From NCBI GenBank assembly GCA_027624855.1, contig JAQBTQ010000011.1, positions 1-64,000 of the forward strand: DNA of 64,000 bases, read 5' to 3'. This document shows positions 55,489 through 64,000 of the stretch, one piece after another (position 1 is the stretch's first letter; the number at the start of each line of letters is the position of its first letter). The stretch is from Bacteroidota bacterium. Its GTDB lineage: Bacteria; Bacteroidota; Bacteroidia; Flavobacteriales_D; Sanyastnellaceae. The notes beneath the pieces were generated by a model, which did no database searches, had not been told where the DNA came from, and saw nothing but the letters and a program-made list of their open reading frames with translations. The position numbers and the translations under genes were made by a program.

Positions 55489-57114
55489 ATGGACTTTCGC
55501 AGGCATCCGGTATTACGATTTGTGTCTCTGAGTATGCTTTGCATGGCAACTGGATGCTCAACGTTGTATCGATCCACGAATTCTCAAGTAGCTGTAAATC
55601 CCGCGCATGGTGATAACGTGCGCATTTTGCAGGATGCATGGAATTGGGATGAAGGATTTCATTTCAAGGATCAAGGAAAGGGCATCACCTGGGTCAATAT
55701 GGACAATCAACAATCCGTTCATTTGATTCGATTGGAACAACCTCACCACTTCTCGGAGGTGCATCCAGTCTTCCCCGAACGCAAAAACCCTTACAAATTT
55801 GCTGACATTGGTGGTGCTGCCGGACTTGCAATTGCTGGAGTTGTTGGGAACAATCGAGCATTGAACAATAACATCGTAATTGGCGCCTTTGTCGGCTCGG
55901 CTGCAAATGCCATAGCTTGGTTTATGAAACCGAAAAAAGCTTACGATCGATCCTACTATTTCGAGCCTTTGCGCCAGATTCCTGAAGGAAATCCACAAAA
56001 CCCACCTTTGAAGATCGAAGGGTTTCATATGCGGATCCCTCAAGGAAAGCACAGCTGGCATTATTTCGAAAACATGGATAAATACGCTTTAGAGCGTGTG
56101 GAATTCATTAATGCATCTGAAGAAGCAATCGAAATTGAGTATTCCAATTTGGATGAATCATTGAATGAAATGCTTCAGAATCAGGGGTTCCAACCTGCAC
56201 CAAGTGAAGGTATGTTTCATCGTGGAGAGGCCATCCAACTCACTGGTCAATTGACAGAAGTAAGAGAACACCGGGTTCAAAACATCGTTCGTTATGAGTT
56301 GGAAACTGAATGGTGGGTGTACAATGCATTTGGCTTGAATACCGATACCGCTCGTATCACAACTTCTTCGAATTGGGCCTTGTACAATTTTTCAAATCCT
56401 GGGTTCGATCGGTCGTTGATCATCGAAGCTTTGGATGACGCTTTGTTTCAAGCCATTGATTCAGAATCCATTGCAGGTAAACTAAATCGAATTGAAGACC
56501 TGGAATCCGAATGGACACGAAATTGGGATGTAATTGCGCTTGAGCAACCACCCACCCCCGCTGGAAAAATAGCTGAGGCACTTGAATCCGTCGTTACCAT
56601 TGCCGCTGACGACGGTCATGGAAGTGGCTGCATCCTCGGTTCGAATGGCTACATCGTGACCAACTATCATGTCATTGCAGATGGCACGCTGGACTACCGA
56701 GTACATTTCGAAGACGGATCTAATTTACCTGCTGAAATTGTTCGATATCACCCAGTTTATGATTTGGCTTTGCTCAAAGTGGACACTACAGGACTTCGTC
56801 CGTTCAAAATTCGACACGCTGATTCCATCGACATCGGAGATGAAGCCTTTGCACTTGGCACGCCTTATGACATTGATCTTGGCGCATCAGTCACCAAGGG
56901 CATTGTTTCCGGAAGAAGAAAGGATGGAAATCGTAGCCTCATCCAAACGGATGTAAGTATCAGTCCGGGAAATAGCGGCGGCGCCTTAATCACAGCACAG
57001 GGAGAGTTGATTGGCATCGTGAATGAAAAAGTGCTGGGATTGGGTGTTGAAGGCATCGGTTTCGCCATTCCAGCTGACGCCATCGAATCCGCCTTGTTCA
57101 TTGATTTTCAATGA
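55489..57114 (+). CDS. Lipoprotein with C-terminal HtrA-like serine protease domain
   Basis: 541 residues. Lipoprotein signal peptide with lipobox MATGC (Cys23). Residues about 25-350 are a domain I do not recognise, containing a glycine-zipper-like hydrophobic stretch (ADIGGAAGLAIAGVVG and IVIGAFVGSAANAIAWF, about 104-145). The C-terminal 190 residues are a trypsin-like S1C protease with His394 (NYHVIA), Asp425 (YDLALLK) and Ser496 (PGNSGGAL), without a PDZ domain. Anchored in the envelope; substrate unknown. It differs from the HtrA gene at 9128 in lacking PDZ domains and in its long N-terminal part. Flanked by ligA (divergent) and prmC (convergent). Confidence 0.85.
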   Translation: MDFRRHPVLRFVSLSMLCMATGCSTLYRSTNSQVAVNPAHGDNVRILQDAWNWDEGFHFKDQGKGITWVNMDNQQSVHLIRLEQPHHFSEVHPVFPERKNPYKFADIGGAAGLAIAGVVGNNRALNNNIVIGAFVGSAANAIAWFMKPKKAYDRSYYFEPLRQIPEGNPQNPPLKIEGFHMRIPQGKHSWHYFENMDKYALERVEFINASEEAIEIEYSNLDESLNEMLQNQGFQPAPSEGMFHRGEAIQLTGQLTEVREHRVQNIVRYELETEWWVYNAFGLNTDTARITTSSNWALYNFSNPGFDRSLIIEALDDALFQAIDSESIAGKLNRIEDLESEWTRNWDVIALEQPPTPAGKIAEALESVVTIAADDGHGSGCILGSNGYIVTNYHVIADGTLDYRVHFEDGSNLPAEIVRYHPVYDLALLKVDTTGLRPFKIRHADSIDIGDEAFALGTPYDIDLGASVTKGIVSGRRKDGNRSLIQTDVSISPGNSGGALITAQGELIGIVNEKVLGLGVEGIGFAIPADAIESALFIDFQ

Positions 57115-57150
57115 ATATTTCCAACGAATCTTTTCAATCATCCATTGAAC

Positions 57151-58047
57151 TCATTTCTGGGCTAATATCATCCGCCAATTTCCCTGTAAATCGGTGAACT
57201 TTTCTTTAGAAGCCCAGGTAGCTGGAATCAGAGCGAGCACCTCATCTACGTAATCGCGATGGCATTCTAAACCGAGCCACCCTGACTTTACAAGCCAATC
57301 ACCTTTGTGACAACCCTCAATGATTCGCTCATAAAACTTCAAATGGTCTCCATCATCAACGAACAATGCCATAGGTGGTTCATAAGATGTCACATGCTTC
57401 GCTAGTGATTCTTTTTCCCGATGCGGTATGTAGGGTGGATTAGAGAATATTAAATCAAAGCCTGAATCAAAAATTGACTCATCTACAAAAAGGTCTCCGT
57501 GAAACCATGTCACCGATTGATTGAGTTGAGCTGCATTGGCTTTTGCAACCTGCAAAGCCTCTTCCGATAAGTCCATTCCAAATACTTCGTCGATCGGGCG
57601 TTTTGATTTCCAAGCAATGGGAATGATGCCGCTCCCTGTTCCAATATCCAATATGCGAAGCTGATGTGAAGACTTCGGGATTCGATCATGCATGAGCATG
57701 ATCAATTCCTCCGTTTCAGGTCGTGGAATGAGGACGCGACGATCTACCTGAAATTCCATCCCCATGAAATCCACCTTTCCTCGGATATATTGCCATGGTT
57801 CATGATCATTCAAGCGCTCAGCCCATAAAGCCAATAGTTCTAATTGAGATTCAGAAGCAAGCCACGGATTTGAAATGCGTTCACCACGAGAAAGCCCTGT
57901 AACCTCCATAAGCATGGATCGAATAATCGCTTCCCGCTCACGTACTTCATCAATCTGAATCCGCTGACTCAGCCATATCAAAACTTCCCTTTCCGTATTA
58001 TTTGAAGGCCAGGGGCCCTGCCCTCTGTGGGCTCTGGTTTCACTCAT
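57151..58047 (-). CDS. prmC: Release factor glutamine methyltransferase
   Basis: 298 residues. SAM-binding DIGTGSGIIPIAWKS and the catalytic NPPYIPHRE, which positions the Gln side chain of the GGQ motif of RF1 and RF2. Helical N-terminal domain (1-90). Its start overlaps the mgsA stop by four bases. Last gene of the parE-parC-amylase-mgsA-prmC run. Confidence 0.94.
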   Translation of the reverse strand: MSETRAHRGQGPWPSNNTEREVLIWLSQRIQIDEVREREAIIRSMLMEVTGLSRGERISNPWLASESQLELLALWAERLNDHEPWQYIRGKVDFMGMEFQVDRRVLIPRPETEELIMLMHDRIPKSSHQLRILDIGTGSGIIPIAWKSKRPIDEVFGMDLSEEALQVAKANAAQLNQSVTWFHGDLFVDESIFDSGFDLIFSNPPYIPHREKESLAKHVTSYEPPMALFVDDGDHLKFYERIIEGCHKGDWLVKSGWLGLECHRDYVDEVLALIPATWASKEKFTDLQGNWRMILAQK

Positions 58048-58424
58048 TGAGCGTTGAATGCATACTGGCCGACCAGTAAACTTGCGCTCGCTTGGTTGGT
58101 CGCCAGCGGGATGTTATGCACGTCACATTGCCGGAGCAGCATATTGATGTCTGGCTCATGCGGATGCTTTCCCATCGGATCACGATAGAAAATTACAGCA
58201 TGCACCAATCCTTCGGTAATTCTAGCAGCAATTTGTGCGTCACCTCCGAGAGGTCCGCTTGCGAGTTTTTCAATTGAAATGCCCTTTTCTTCAATCCTAG
58301 CACCTGTAGTACCCGTTCCCACCAAGTGAAATTGTTCAAACCACTGTCGATGGGTCTCCACAAATTTTACCAGTGCCTCCTTTTTCCCATCATGAGCGAT
58401 TAATGCGATGGTTTTCTTTGTCAT
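58044..58424 (-). CDS. mgsA: Methylglyoxal synthase
   Basis: 126 residues from the ATG at 58424. Conserved parts: ALIAHDGKKEALVKFV, VGTGTTGARIEE, and KLASGPLGGDAQIAARI with the catalytic Asp, plus FYRDPMGKHPHEPDI. It converts dihydroxyacetone phosphate to methylglyoxal and phosphate, a bypass that frees phosphate during overflow. Start overlaps the amylase stop by one base, and it sits behind a glycoside hydrolase, a plausible link to sugar influx. Confidence 0.94.
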   Translation of the reverse strand: MTKKTIALIAHDGKKEALVKFVETHRQWFEQFHLVGTGTTGARIEEKGISIEKLASGPLGGDAQIAARITEGLVHAVIFYRDPMGKHPHEPDINMLLRQCDVHNIPLATNQASASLLVGQYAFNAQ

Positions 58425-59863
58425 TAGGGATTCGATTTTGTCCACACACAAGCACTATGTGAAGGAATTTCAACGGTATAGGCTGGTTCTACATTGCCCC
58501 AAGCAATAGCGTATGCCGCATCCATTTTTAAGTTCATCATTACCGGATTATCTGAAAAATTCACAGCCGTTACCACCGCATTATCGCCTTGCGATCGCTT
58601 CCAAGCGAGGGCCTGACGCGATTGAACGGTGAAAAATCTAGGTTGCCCTCCGGCTTGACCGTTCCAAAGCGCTGGATTCTCATGATTCAATTCGTAAATC
58701 GTCTTGTAAAGATTTGTTTTACTGTAATCTCCCCATTCAACGGTGTCCTTTTCGAAAAACCTCAGTCGCTTGTTATTTGCCGCCTCTTGTCCGCTATAAA
58801 CCAATGGCATCCCCATCAAGGTACCAGCCAAGATGGCCATGGCATCACCGTTAACCCCCATACGCTCTTCGATGGTTCCGTTCCAAGAATTTTCGTCATG
58901 ATTGGTAATGAACATCATCCTGTACGCATCCACCCCAAATCGCTTTGATTGACGTGAAACCGCTCGCTTAATGGAGTCTACGGGCCATTCTCCTTTGGCC
59001 ACCTGATTCATGACGTGATGCATCTCCCAGCCATAGGACATATCAAAGGCACGGTTGTGATGTTCCGGGACTTCTGCTTCAGCTAGCATAAATACATCAG
59101 GGTTCACTTGCTCGAGCTGCCTTCGTGCTTTTTCCCAAAAATCTGTAGGCACTTTTTCTGCGACATCACAACGATATCCGTCTACACCAAATTCACGAAC
59201 CCAGTACTCCAAAGCATCCGCCATGGCATCATACAATCCAGATTCTTTGCCATTTTCCCAATCCAGTTGTGTCACATCCCACCAATCCGTTCCTGAGGGA
59301 GGTTGCAAATTCCCGGTATCATCCAGTAAAAAGTATTCCCGGTTACTTTTTGTCCATTCACTATCAAATGCCGTATGATTTGCCACCCAATCCAAAATCA
59401 CTTTCATTCCCAAAGCGTGTGCTGAATCGTTGAAAGCTTGAAAGGATTGAGCATCACCAAAATCTGGGTTGATGGCATAATAATCCTTTACGCTGTAGGG
59501 GCTTCCAAGGCTGGATGAGCCAGGTTCAACCATGAAATTATTGGCGTTTTCGCCTCCTTTTCTGTTGACTTCGCCGATTGGATGGATCGGCATGAGCCAC
59601 AAGATGTCTGCGCCCAGTTCACGCAGCCTTGGCAAGTCAGCCAACATCGCTTCAAAGGTTCCTTCGGGCGTGTGTTGGCGCACATTGACTTGATAAATGG
59701 TCGCATTATGAGACCAACTGGGATGGACCAACGTATCCTCCAACAATCCTTGTCCGATGCTTTGGAACTCACTCGTTGGCTCAGGGGATGAAGCATCGCC
59801 ACATGCAGAAAAAAATCCAATGATGCAGCTCAATGCTAGCGTCAACAAAATTTTCGATTTCAT
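58424..59863 (-). CDS. GH13 alpha-amylase-family lipoprotein
   Basis: 479 residues from the ATG at 59863 (MKSKILLTLALSCIIGFFSAC is a lipoprotein signal; 25 further open codons upstream are rejected). Catalytic residues of GH13: Asp233 in DGYRCDVAEK, Glu262 in LAEAEVPEHH, Asp323 in TNHDENSW, with WLMPIHPIGE and DWVANHTAF also present. It hydrolyses alpha-glucans in the periplasm or at the surface. Short for a starch enzyme; a maltodextrin-type substrate is likely. It is 10 bases after parC and overlaps mgsA. Confidence 0.92.
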   Translation of the reverse strand: MKSKILLTLALSCIIGFFSACGDASSPEPTSEFQSIGQGLLEDTLVHPSWSHNATIYQVNVRQHTPEGTFEAMLADLPRLRELGADILWLMPIHPIGEVNRKGGENANNFMVEPGSSSLGSPYSVKDYYAINPDFGDAQSFQAFNDSAHALGMKVILDWVANHTAFDSEWTKSNREYFLLDDTGNLQPPSGTDWWDVTQLDWENGKESGLYDAMADALEYWVREFGVDGYRCDVAEKVPTDFWEKARRQLEQVNPDVFMLAEAEVPEHHNRAFDMSYGWEMHHVMNQVAKGEWPVDSIKRAVSRQSKRFGVDAYRMMFITNHDENSWNGTIEERMGVNGDAMAILAGTLMGMPLVYSGQEAANNKRLRFFEKDTVEWGDYSKTNLYKTIYELNHENPALWNGQAGGQPRFFTVQSRQALAWKRSQGDNAVVTAVNFSDNPVMMNLKMDAAYAIAWGNVEPAYTVEIPSHSACVWTKSNP

Positions 59864-59873
59864 TTCGCTCAAT

Positions 59874-62579
59874 TTAAAACAACGTTGCTTGTATGGGGGT
59901 GTTTGGATTTGATGAGGTATCATTGTCATTTGAGTCATCCGATTTCGACTCTGTATTCATCTCTTCCTCCTGTTTACTTTCATCTGATTTGGCCTGTAGC
60001 TTGGAGACACGTGCCATTTCCGTCAGTCGTTCTTTTTCTTCATCTATGGGATCCAACTGTACCTCTGTCACTGGAAATGAGCTCAATTTATTGCCCAATG
60101 CCCTCGCTCCTTTAACAGCAATAAATTCTGAAACATCCAAGACTTCATCCTCTCGGTTCCGCGTCTCTTTGAATCTTCGGTTGAATCGGATTCGCACCAA
60201 AGGATGATGTGCAGTTGACACCACTCCCAATCGTGAATTTTCATGATCACCAATGAAGGAGAAGGACTTTTGAACCAGTTCTGGATTGAATCTCTTCACG
60301 TACCAATCTTCCTTTTCTCCTTCGAAGTAGACGGCAGAGACAACGCCTTCAGGATTCCACTTTTCCAAATGGATCATCTTGTCATCAAAACGTGTATTCA
60401 AGTCAAAACCAGTCAACTCATACTCACCAGAATTCAAGAAAACAATGATGCGATCATCGGCCATGAATTCACCGAGCAACCTACCGCGTCCATCAGCGTT
60501 TAAAGTTCGCACGGTCTCATCATACCAAACCTTCCTCGCCCCCAAAGTCGAAACACCCTCTTCACTTAACTCGATTTTCCGGATGGCATTCTTGGAGACC
60601 AGATTCCCGCCAGCCCCTCTTCCACGAATGGCCAACTCTGAAAAATCAACATCAAATTTCATTTTTTTCAATCGAGCATTGGCCCTCAGGAATACAGTAA
60701 CTACCTCAGCCTCTCCATTGGGATTTGCTGAGAAATATAAAATCCTCGATTTGGCAGTTCCTTTGGTGATGTGGTACTCACGATCCCTCGTTATGGCCGG
60801 CACATTGAATCGTTTTATCAAGCTTCTACCCGAAGTACCATCGAGGTAGATGCAATTATAAACCGTGCGTTCATCTCCCCGTTTCCAAACTCCCACATGC
60901 AGCAAGTCCTTTCCAAAAAAGGCCTTTTGACTCACCTTACTCACTTGCAATACACCGTCATTCCGAATCACTATGATGTCATCAATATCACTGCACTCAC
61001 ACACCAACTCCCCTTCACCCCTTTTCAGACCATAGCCCACGAATCCTTCTTCCTTTTGGGCATACAATTTCACATTTGCTACGGCTACTTCCGCGCGCGT
61101 GATGGATTCAAATGAGCGCAATTCAGTTTTTCTTTCGCGACCCTCACCGTACTTCTTCTTCAACATACGGAACCATTCAATTGCATAGTCAGTTAAATGA
61201 TTCAAGTGGTGTTTAACTTGATCAATGTCACCCTCTAATCCCTCTATCAATCGATCGGCCTTGAATGAGTCAAATTTTGAAATCCGCTTGATTCGAATCT
61301 CCGTCAGTCTTGTAACGTCCTCATCGGTAACCTCTCGCAACAGGTGCTTGATATGGGGTTTCAAACCTTTATGAATCGTCGAAAGAATTTCTTCCCACGT
61401 TTCACATTCTTCGATGTCTCGGTAGATTCGATTTTCGATAAATATTTTTTCCAAGGAAGCAAAGTGCCACTTCTCTTGAAGCTCAGATAGCTCAATTTCC
61501 AATTCCAATCCGAGCAACTCTTTCGTTCGCTGGGTGGAAATTTTCAATAATTCCGAGACGCCCAAAAACTGAGGCTTGTCATTGAGTATAACGGTCGAGT
61601 TGGGCGAAATAGAAACCTCACAATCCGTGAAAGCATAGAGCGCTCCAATCATTTTATCGGGGCTAACATTGTTAGCTAGATGCACTACAATCTCTACCTC
61701 ATTGGCCGTGTTGTCCTCTACCCTTTTTATCTTGATTTTACCCTTGTCATTCGCCTTTAAAACACTCTCGATCAATGATGTAGTCGTCACGCCAAACGGT
61801 AATTCTCGAATGACCAGCGTCTTATTATCCAACTTTTCAATCCGTCCACGAACCCTCACTTTGCCTCCGCGTAATCCGTCGTTATAATGTTCAACATCGG
61901 CCGTGCCACCGGTCGGGAAATCTGGGTAAAGTTTGAATCCTTTTCCTTGAAGGGTTGCGATACTCGCATCGATCAGTTCGACAAAATTGTGCGGTAACGT
62001 CTTACAAGCTAAACCGACTGCAATTCCCTCAACTCCCGAGGCGAGTAACAAAGGGAATTTTACCGGAAGGGTCTCGGGTTCCCTGTTTCGACCGTCATAA
62101 CTCTGCAGCCAGGTGGTTGTTTTGGGATTGAATAGAATTTCCTTTCCCAGTTTACTCAGTCTTACCTCAATGTATCGAGGCGCCGCAGCACGATCACCTG
62201 TATAAATATTCCCCCAGTTTCCCTGGCAATCGAGCAACAAATCTTTTTGTCCAATCTGGACCATGGCATCTCCAATGCTGGCATCCCCATGTGGATGGTA
62301 CTTCATGGTGTTTCCGATGACATTGGCCACCTTATGAAACCGCCCATCATCCATCTCCTCCAAACTGTGCAAAATCCTTCGCTGCACCGGTTTAAGGCCA
62401 TCGTCTTGGTGAGGAACCGCACGTTCCAGAATGACATAAGAAGCATAGTCCAAGAAATACGTGTTGTACATTCCCGACACCTGAATCACACGCTCCAACC
62501 CCTCATCAGAATTGGGCAGATCCTCTCCATTCATTTCTTCTGATCGCTCTTCTTGATTTGAAAATTCCTCTTCGCTCAT
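59874..62579 (-). CDS. parC: DNA topoisomerase IV subunit A
   Basis: 901 residues. The catalytic Tyr136 is in [13 protein letters not shown]; the quinolone-determining region is [15 protein letters not shown]-terminal breakage-reunion domain (about 30-470), then coiled coil (about 360-450) and C-terminal beta-pinwheel region, ending in a Lys/Glu/Ser/Asn-rich tail. Together with ParE it unlinks daughter chromosomes. Start overlaps parE's stop by four bases. ParC is preferred over GyrA because of this pairing with a ParE-like gene and the absence of a clear GyrA box (QRRGGKG). Confidence 0.92.
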   Translation of the reverse strand: MSEEEFSNQEERSEEMNGEDLPNSDEGLERVIQVSGMYNTYFLDYASYVILERAVPHQDDGLKPVQRRILHSLEEMDDGRFHKVANVIGNTMKYHPHGDASIGDAMVQIGQKDLLLDCQGNWGNIYTGDRAAAPRYIEVRLSKLGKEILFNPKTTTWLQSYDGRNREPETLPVKFPLLLASGVEGIAVGLACKTLPHNFVELIDASIATLQGKGFKLYPDFPTGGTADVEHYNDGLRGGKVRVRGRIEKLDNKTLVIRELPFGVTTTSLIESVLKANDKGKIKIKRVEDNTANEVEIVVHLANNVSPDKMIGALYAFTDCEVSISPNSTVILNDKPQFLGVSELLKISTQRTKELLGLELEIELSELQEKWHFASLEKIFIENRIYRDIEECETWEEILSTIHKGLKPHIKHLLREVTDEDVTRLTEIRIKRISKFDSFKADRLIEGLEGDIDQVKHHLNHLTDYAIEWFRMLKKKYGEGRERKTELRSFESITRAEVAVANVKLYAQKEEGFVGYGLKRGEGELVCECSDIDDIIVIRNDGVLQVSKVSQKAFFGKDLLHVGVWKRGDERTVYNCIYLDGTSGRSLIKRFNVPAITRDREYHITKGTAKSRILYFSANPNGEAEVVTVFLRANARLKKMKFDVDFSELAIRGRGAGGNLVSKNAIRKIELSEEGVSTLGARKVWYDETVRTLNADGRGRLLGEFMADDRIIVFLNSGEYELTGFDLNTRFDDKMIHLEKWNPEGVVSAVYFEGEKEDWYVKRFNPELVQKSFSFIGDHENSRLGVVSTAHHPLVRIRFNRRFKETRNREDEVLDVSEFIAVKGARALGNKLSSFPVTEVQLDPIDEEKERLTEMARVSKLQAKSDESKQEEEMNTESKSDDSNDNDTSSNPNTPIQATLF

Positions 62580-64000
62580 TGTTCTACCAGATCTTTTTCA
62601 ACACGTAAATTTTCGATGATAAAGCTTTGACGATCAGGCGTGTTCTTCCCCATGAAAAAAGACATCATTTCTTTGATACGGCTTTCTTTCCCAATCACTA
62701 CAGGATCCAACCGAATATCTTCTCCGATGAAATGCCTGAATTCATCTGGACTGATTTCACCAAGCCCTTTGAATCGCGTAATCTCAGATTTCGCACCAAG
62801 TGCATCCAATGCTTCGTGCTTCTCACCATCGCTATAACAGTAGCGGGTTTCCTTCTTATTTCTGACCCGGAATAGTGGCGTCTGAAGGACATAAAGATGT
62901 CCACGCTTGACCAAATCAGGGAAAAATTGAAGGAAAAACGTAATCAAGAGCAACCGGATATGCATTCCATCCACATCTGCATCTGTGGCGATTACAACAT
63001 TGTTGTATCGAAGGTTATCCAACTCTTCTTCTATGTCCAGCGCCGCTTGTAACAAATTGAATTCCTCATTTTCATAAACGACCTTTTTGGTCAACCCAAA
63101 ACAGTTCAATGGCTTCCCCTTCAGACTGAAAACTGCCTGGGTTTGGACATCTCTAGCCTTTGTAATAGAACCCGAAGCAGAATCTCCCTCTGTGATAAAA
63201 AGAGTAGTTTCTTCATTTCGGTCATTTTTGTCACTCAAGTGAATCCTGCAATCCCTGAGCTTCTTGTTGTGAACACTTGATTTTTTCGCCCTTTCTCTTG
63301 CCAGTTTTTTAATGCCTGCCAAATCCTTTCGTTCACGCTCACTTTGAAGAATCCTCGATTGCAGTGCTTGGGCTGAATCCGGATTTCGATGCAGAAAATT
63401 GTCCAACTCTCGCTTCAAAAAATCGTATATGAAACTTTTTAAAGTTGGTTGCCCGGGGCCCATTTCTGCCGACCCGAGTTTTGTTTTGGTCTGAGACTCA
63501 AAAACAGGTTCTTCTACCTTAACAGAAATGGCCGCAGAAATTCCACTTCTGATGTCTGATGCGTCGTAATCCTTTCCAAAAAAATCTCGAATCACTCGAA
63601 CGTACGCTTCTCGAAATGCTGATTGGTGCGTACCGCCCTGAGGAGTGTATTGACCATTGACAAAACTTTGATAATCCTCACCATAGGCATCGGTGTGCGC
63701 TATGGCCACTTCGATATCCTCCCCAACCAAATGCATAATGGGGTACCGAGGTTCTGTATCCAAGTCATTGCTCAACAAGTCCTTTAACCCGGCATCGCTC
63801 TTGAATTTTTCACCGTTTAAATACAATGCCAACGTCGTGTTCAGGTATGCATAATTCCAAAGCAGTCGCTCCACATGTTCCATGCGGTAACTGTAAGCTT
63901 TAAATACCTCTTTATCAGGACGGAATGAAATCAACGTGCCATTGCGTTCATCTGTTTTTGTCAGTTTTGAATCCATCACCAATTCACCCCTCTCAAATTC
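62576..64000 (-). CDS. parE: DNA topoisomerase IV subunit B, N-terminus outside the window
   Basis: 474 residues visible; the frame is open to the window edge (reading EFERGEL at the edge), so the ATPase start lies beyond 64000. Seen are the transducer region (about 30-240), then the TOPRIM domain with [13 protein letters not shown] and [12 protein letters not shown] as metal-binding acids, ending VEKDLVEQ. Members are about 620 residues, so roughly 150, most of the GHKL ATPase domain, are missing from view. Coupled to parC by an ATGA overlap. Confidence 0.93.
   Translation of the reverse strand, partial: EFERGELVMDSKLTKTDERNGTLISFRPDKEVFKAYSYRMEHVERLLWNYAYLNTTLALYLNGEKFKSDAGLKDLLSNDLDTEPRYPIMHLVGEDIEVAIAHTDAYGEDYQSFVNGQYTPQGGTHQSAFREAYVRVIRDFFGKDYDASDIRSGISAAISVKVEEPVFESQTKTKLGSAEMGPGQPTLKSFIYDFLKRELDNFLHRNPDSAQALQSRILQSERERKDLAGIKKLARERAKKSSVHNKKLRDCRIHLSDKNDRNEETTLFITEGDSASGSITKARDVQTQAVFSLKGKPLNCFGLTKKVVYENEEFNLLQAALDIEEELDNLRYNNVVIATDADVDGMHIRLLLITFFLQFFPDLVKRGHLYVLQTPLFRVRNKKETRYCYSDGEKHEALDALGAKSEITRFKGLGEISPDEFRHFIGEDIRLDPVVIGKESRIKEMMSFFMGKNTPDRQSFIIENLRVEKDLVEQ

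Noticed and set aside
63983-64000. parE starting inside the window at 63982
   Set aside because: The apparent start is a TTG and the frame stays open to the edge; the GHKL ATPase domain is missing, so the gene continues beyond.

Overview
The window reads as chromosome from a marine-type member of the Bacteroidota, most likely order Flavobacteriales. The grounds are a type IX secretion (T9SS) sorting domain, a T9SS plug protein, a TonB receptor with a carboxypeptidase-like N-terminal domain, a complete Na+-translocating NADH:quinone reductase operon, Cys-rich GCTDxxACNY repeats typical of marine Flavobacteriales surface proteins, absence of Shine-Dalgarno sites, and the Bacteroidota -7 promoter octamer TAnnTTTG in front of several genes. 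Coding density is very high. The longest stretch without a gene is 168 bases (16450-16617), and I see no rRNA, tRNA, CRISPR array, insertion sequence or phage.

Layout. 1-4180: end of folP, an LVIVD-repeat T9SS cargo and a lipoprotein dipeptidyl peptidase III. 4237-9016: an LptF/LptG permease, two glycosyltransferases and a 2-oxoglutarate oxygenase. 9128-15753: HtrA protease, a Lon-N-domain protein, an unknown lipoprotein, then an arginine group (arginine-deiminase-like enzyme, CtlX-like citrulline hydrolase, arginyl-tRNA synthetase). 15764-24942: two small conserved genes and a 2774-residue secreted modular protein. 25099-29365: ffh, folD, ribD and an EamA transporter. 29385-33388 (minus): mazG, a GIN-domain lipoprotein and an M1 peptidase. 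33424-36287: a PagL-like protein and a secreted beta-helix-like protein. 36384-43840: a small four-Cys membrane protein facing apbE-nqrFEDCBA. 43922-51960: T9SS plug, SDR, glycosyltransferase, RF3, and a TonB receptor with a small companion. 51969-57114: an exonuclease-BRCT protein with ligA, then a lipoprotein serine protease. 57151-64000 (minus): parE-parC-amylase-mgsA-prmC, tightly packed.

How the genes fit together: nqrA-F plus apbE (the FMN transferase that flavinylates NqrB and NqrC) and the four-Cys membrane protein form a respiratory sodium-pump set. The two GCTD-repeat proteins share a C-terminal half-dockerin module. LigA and the exonuclease-BRCT protein form a DNA-processing pair.

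The observations I rate highest are: (1) a -7 type octamer placed exactly four bases before the start codon at several operon-first genes, implying leaderless mRNAs; (2) the giant protein, with five copies of a ~200-residue module and unrelated domains inserted at the same point of two HYR-like repeats; (3) the four-Cys protein as a candidate NqrM equivalent; (4) a LigA carrying a ~145-residue insertion beside an exonuclease with a changed Exo II acid. Coordinates inside proteins are approximate where so stated; all family names come from motif recognition, not searches.
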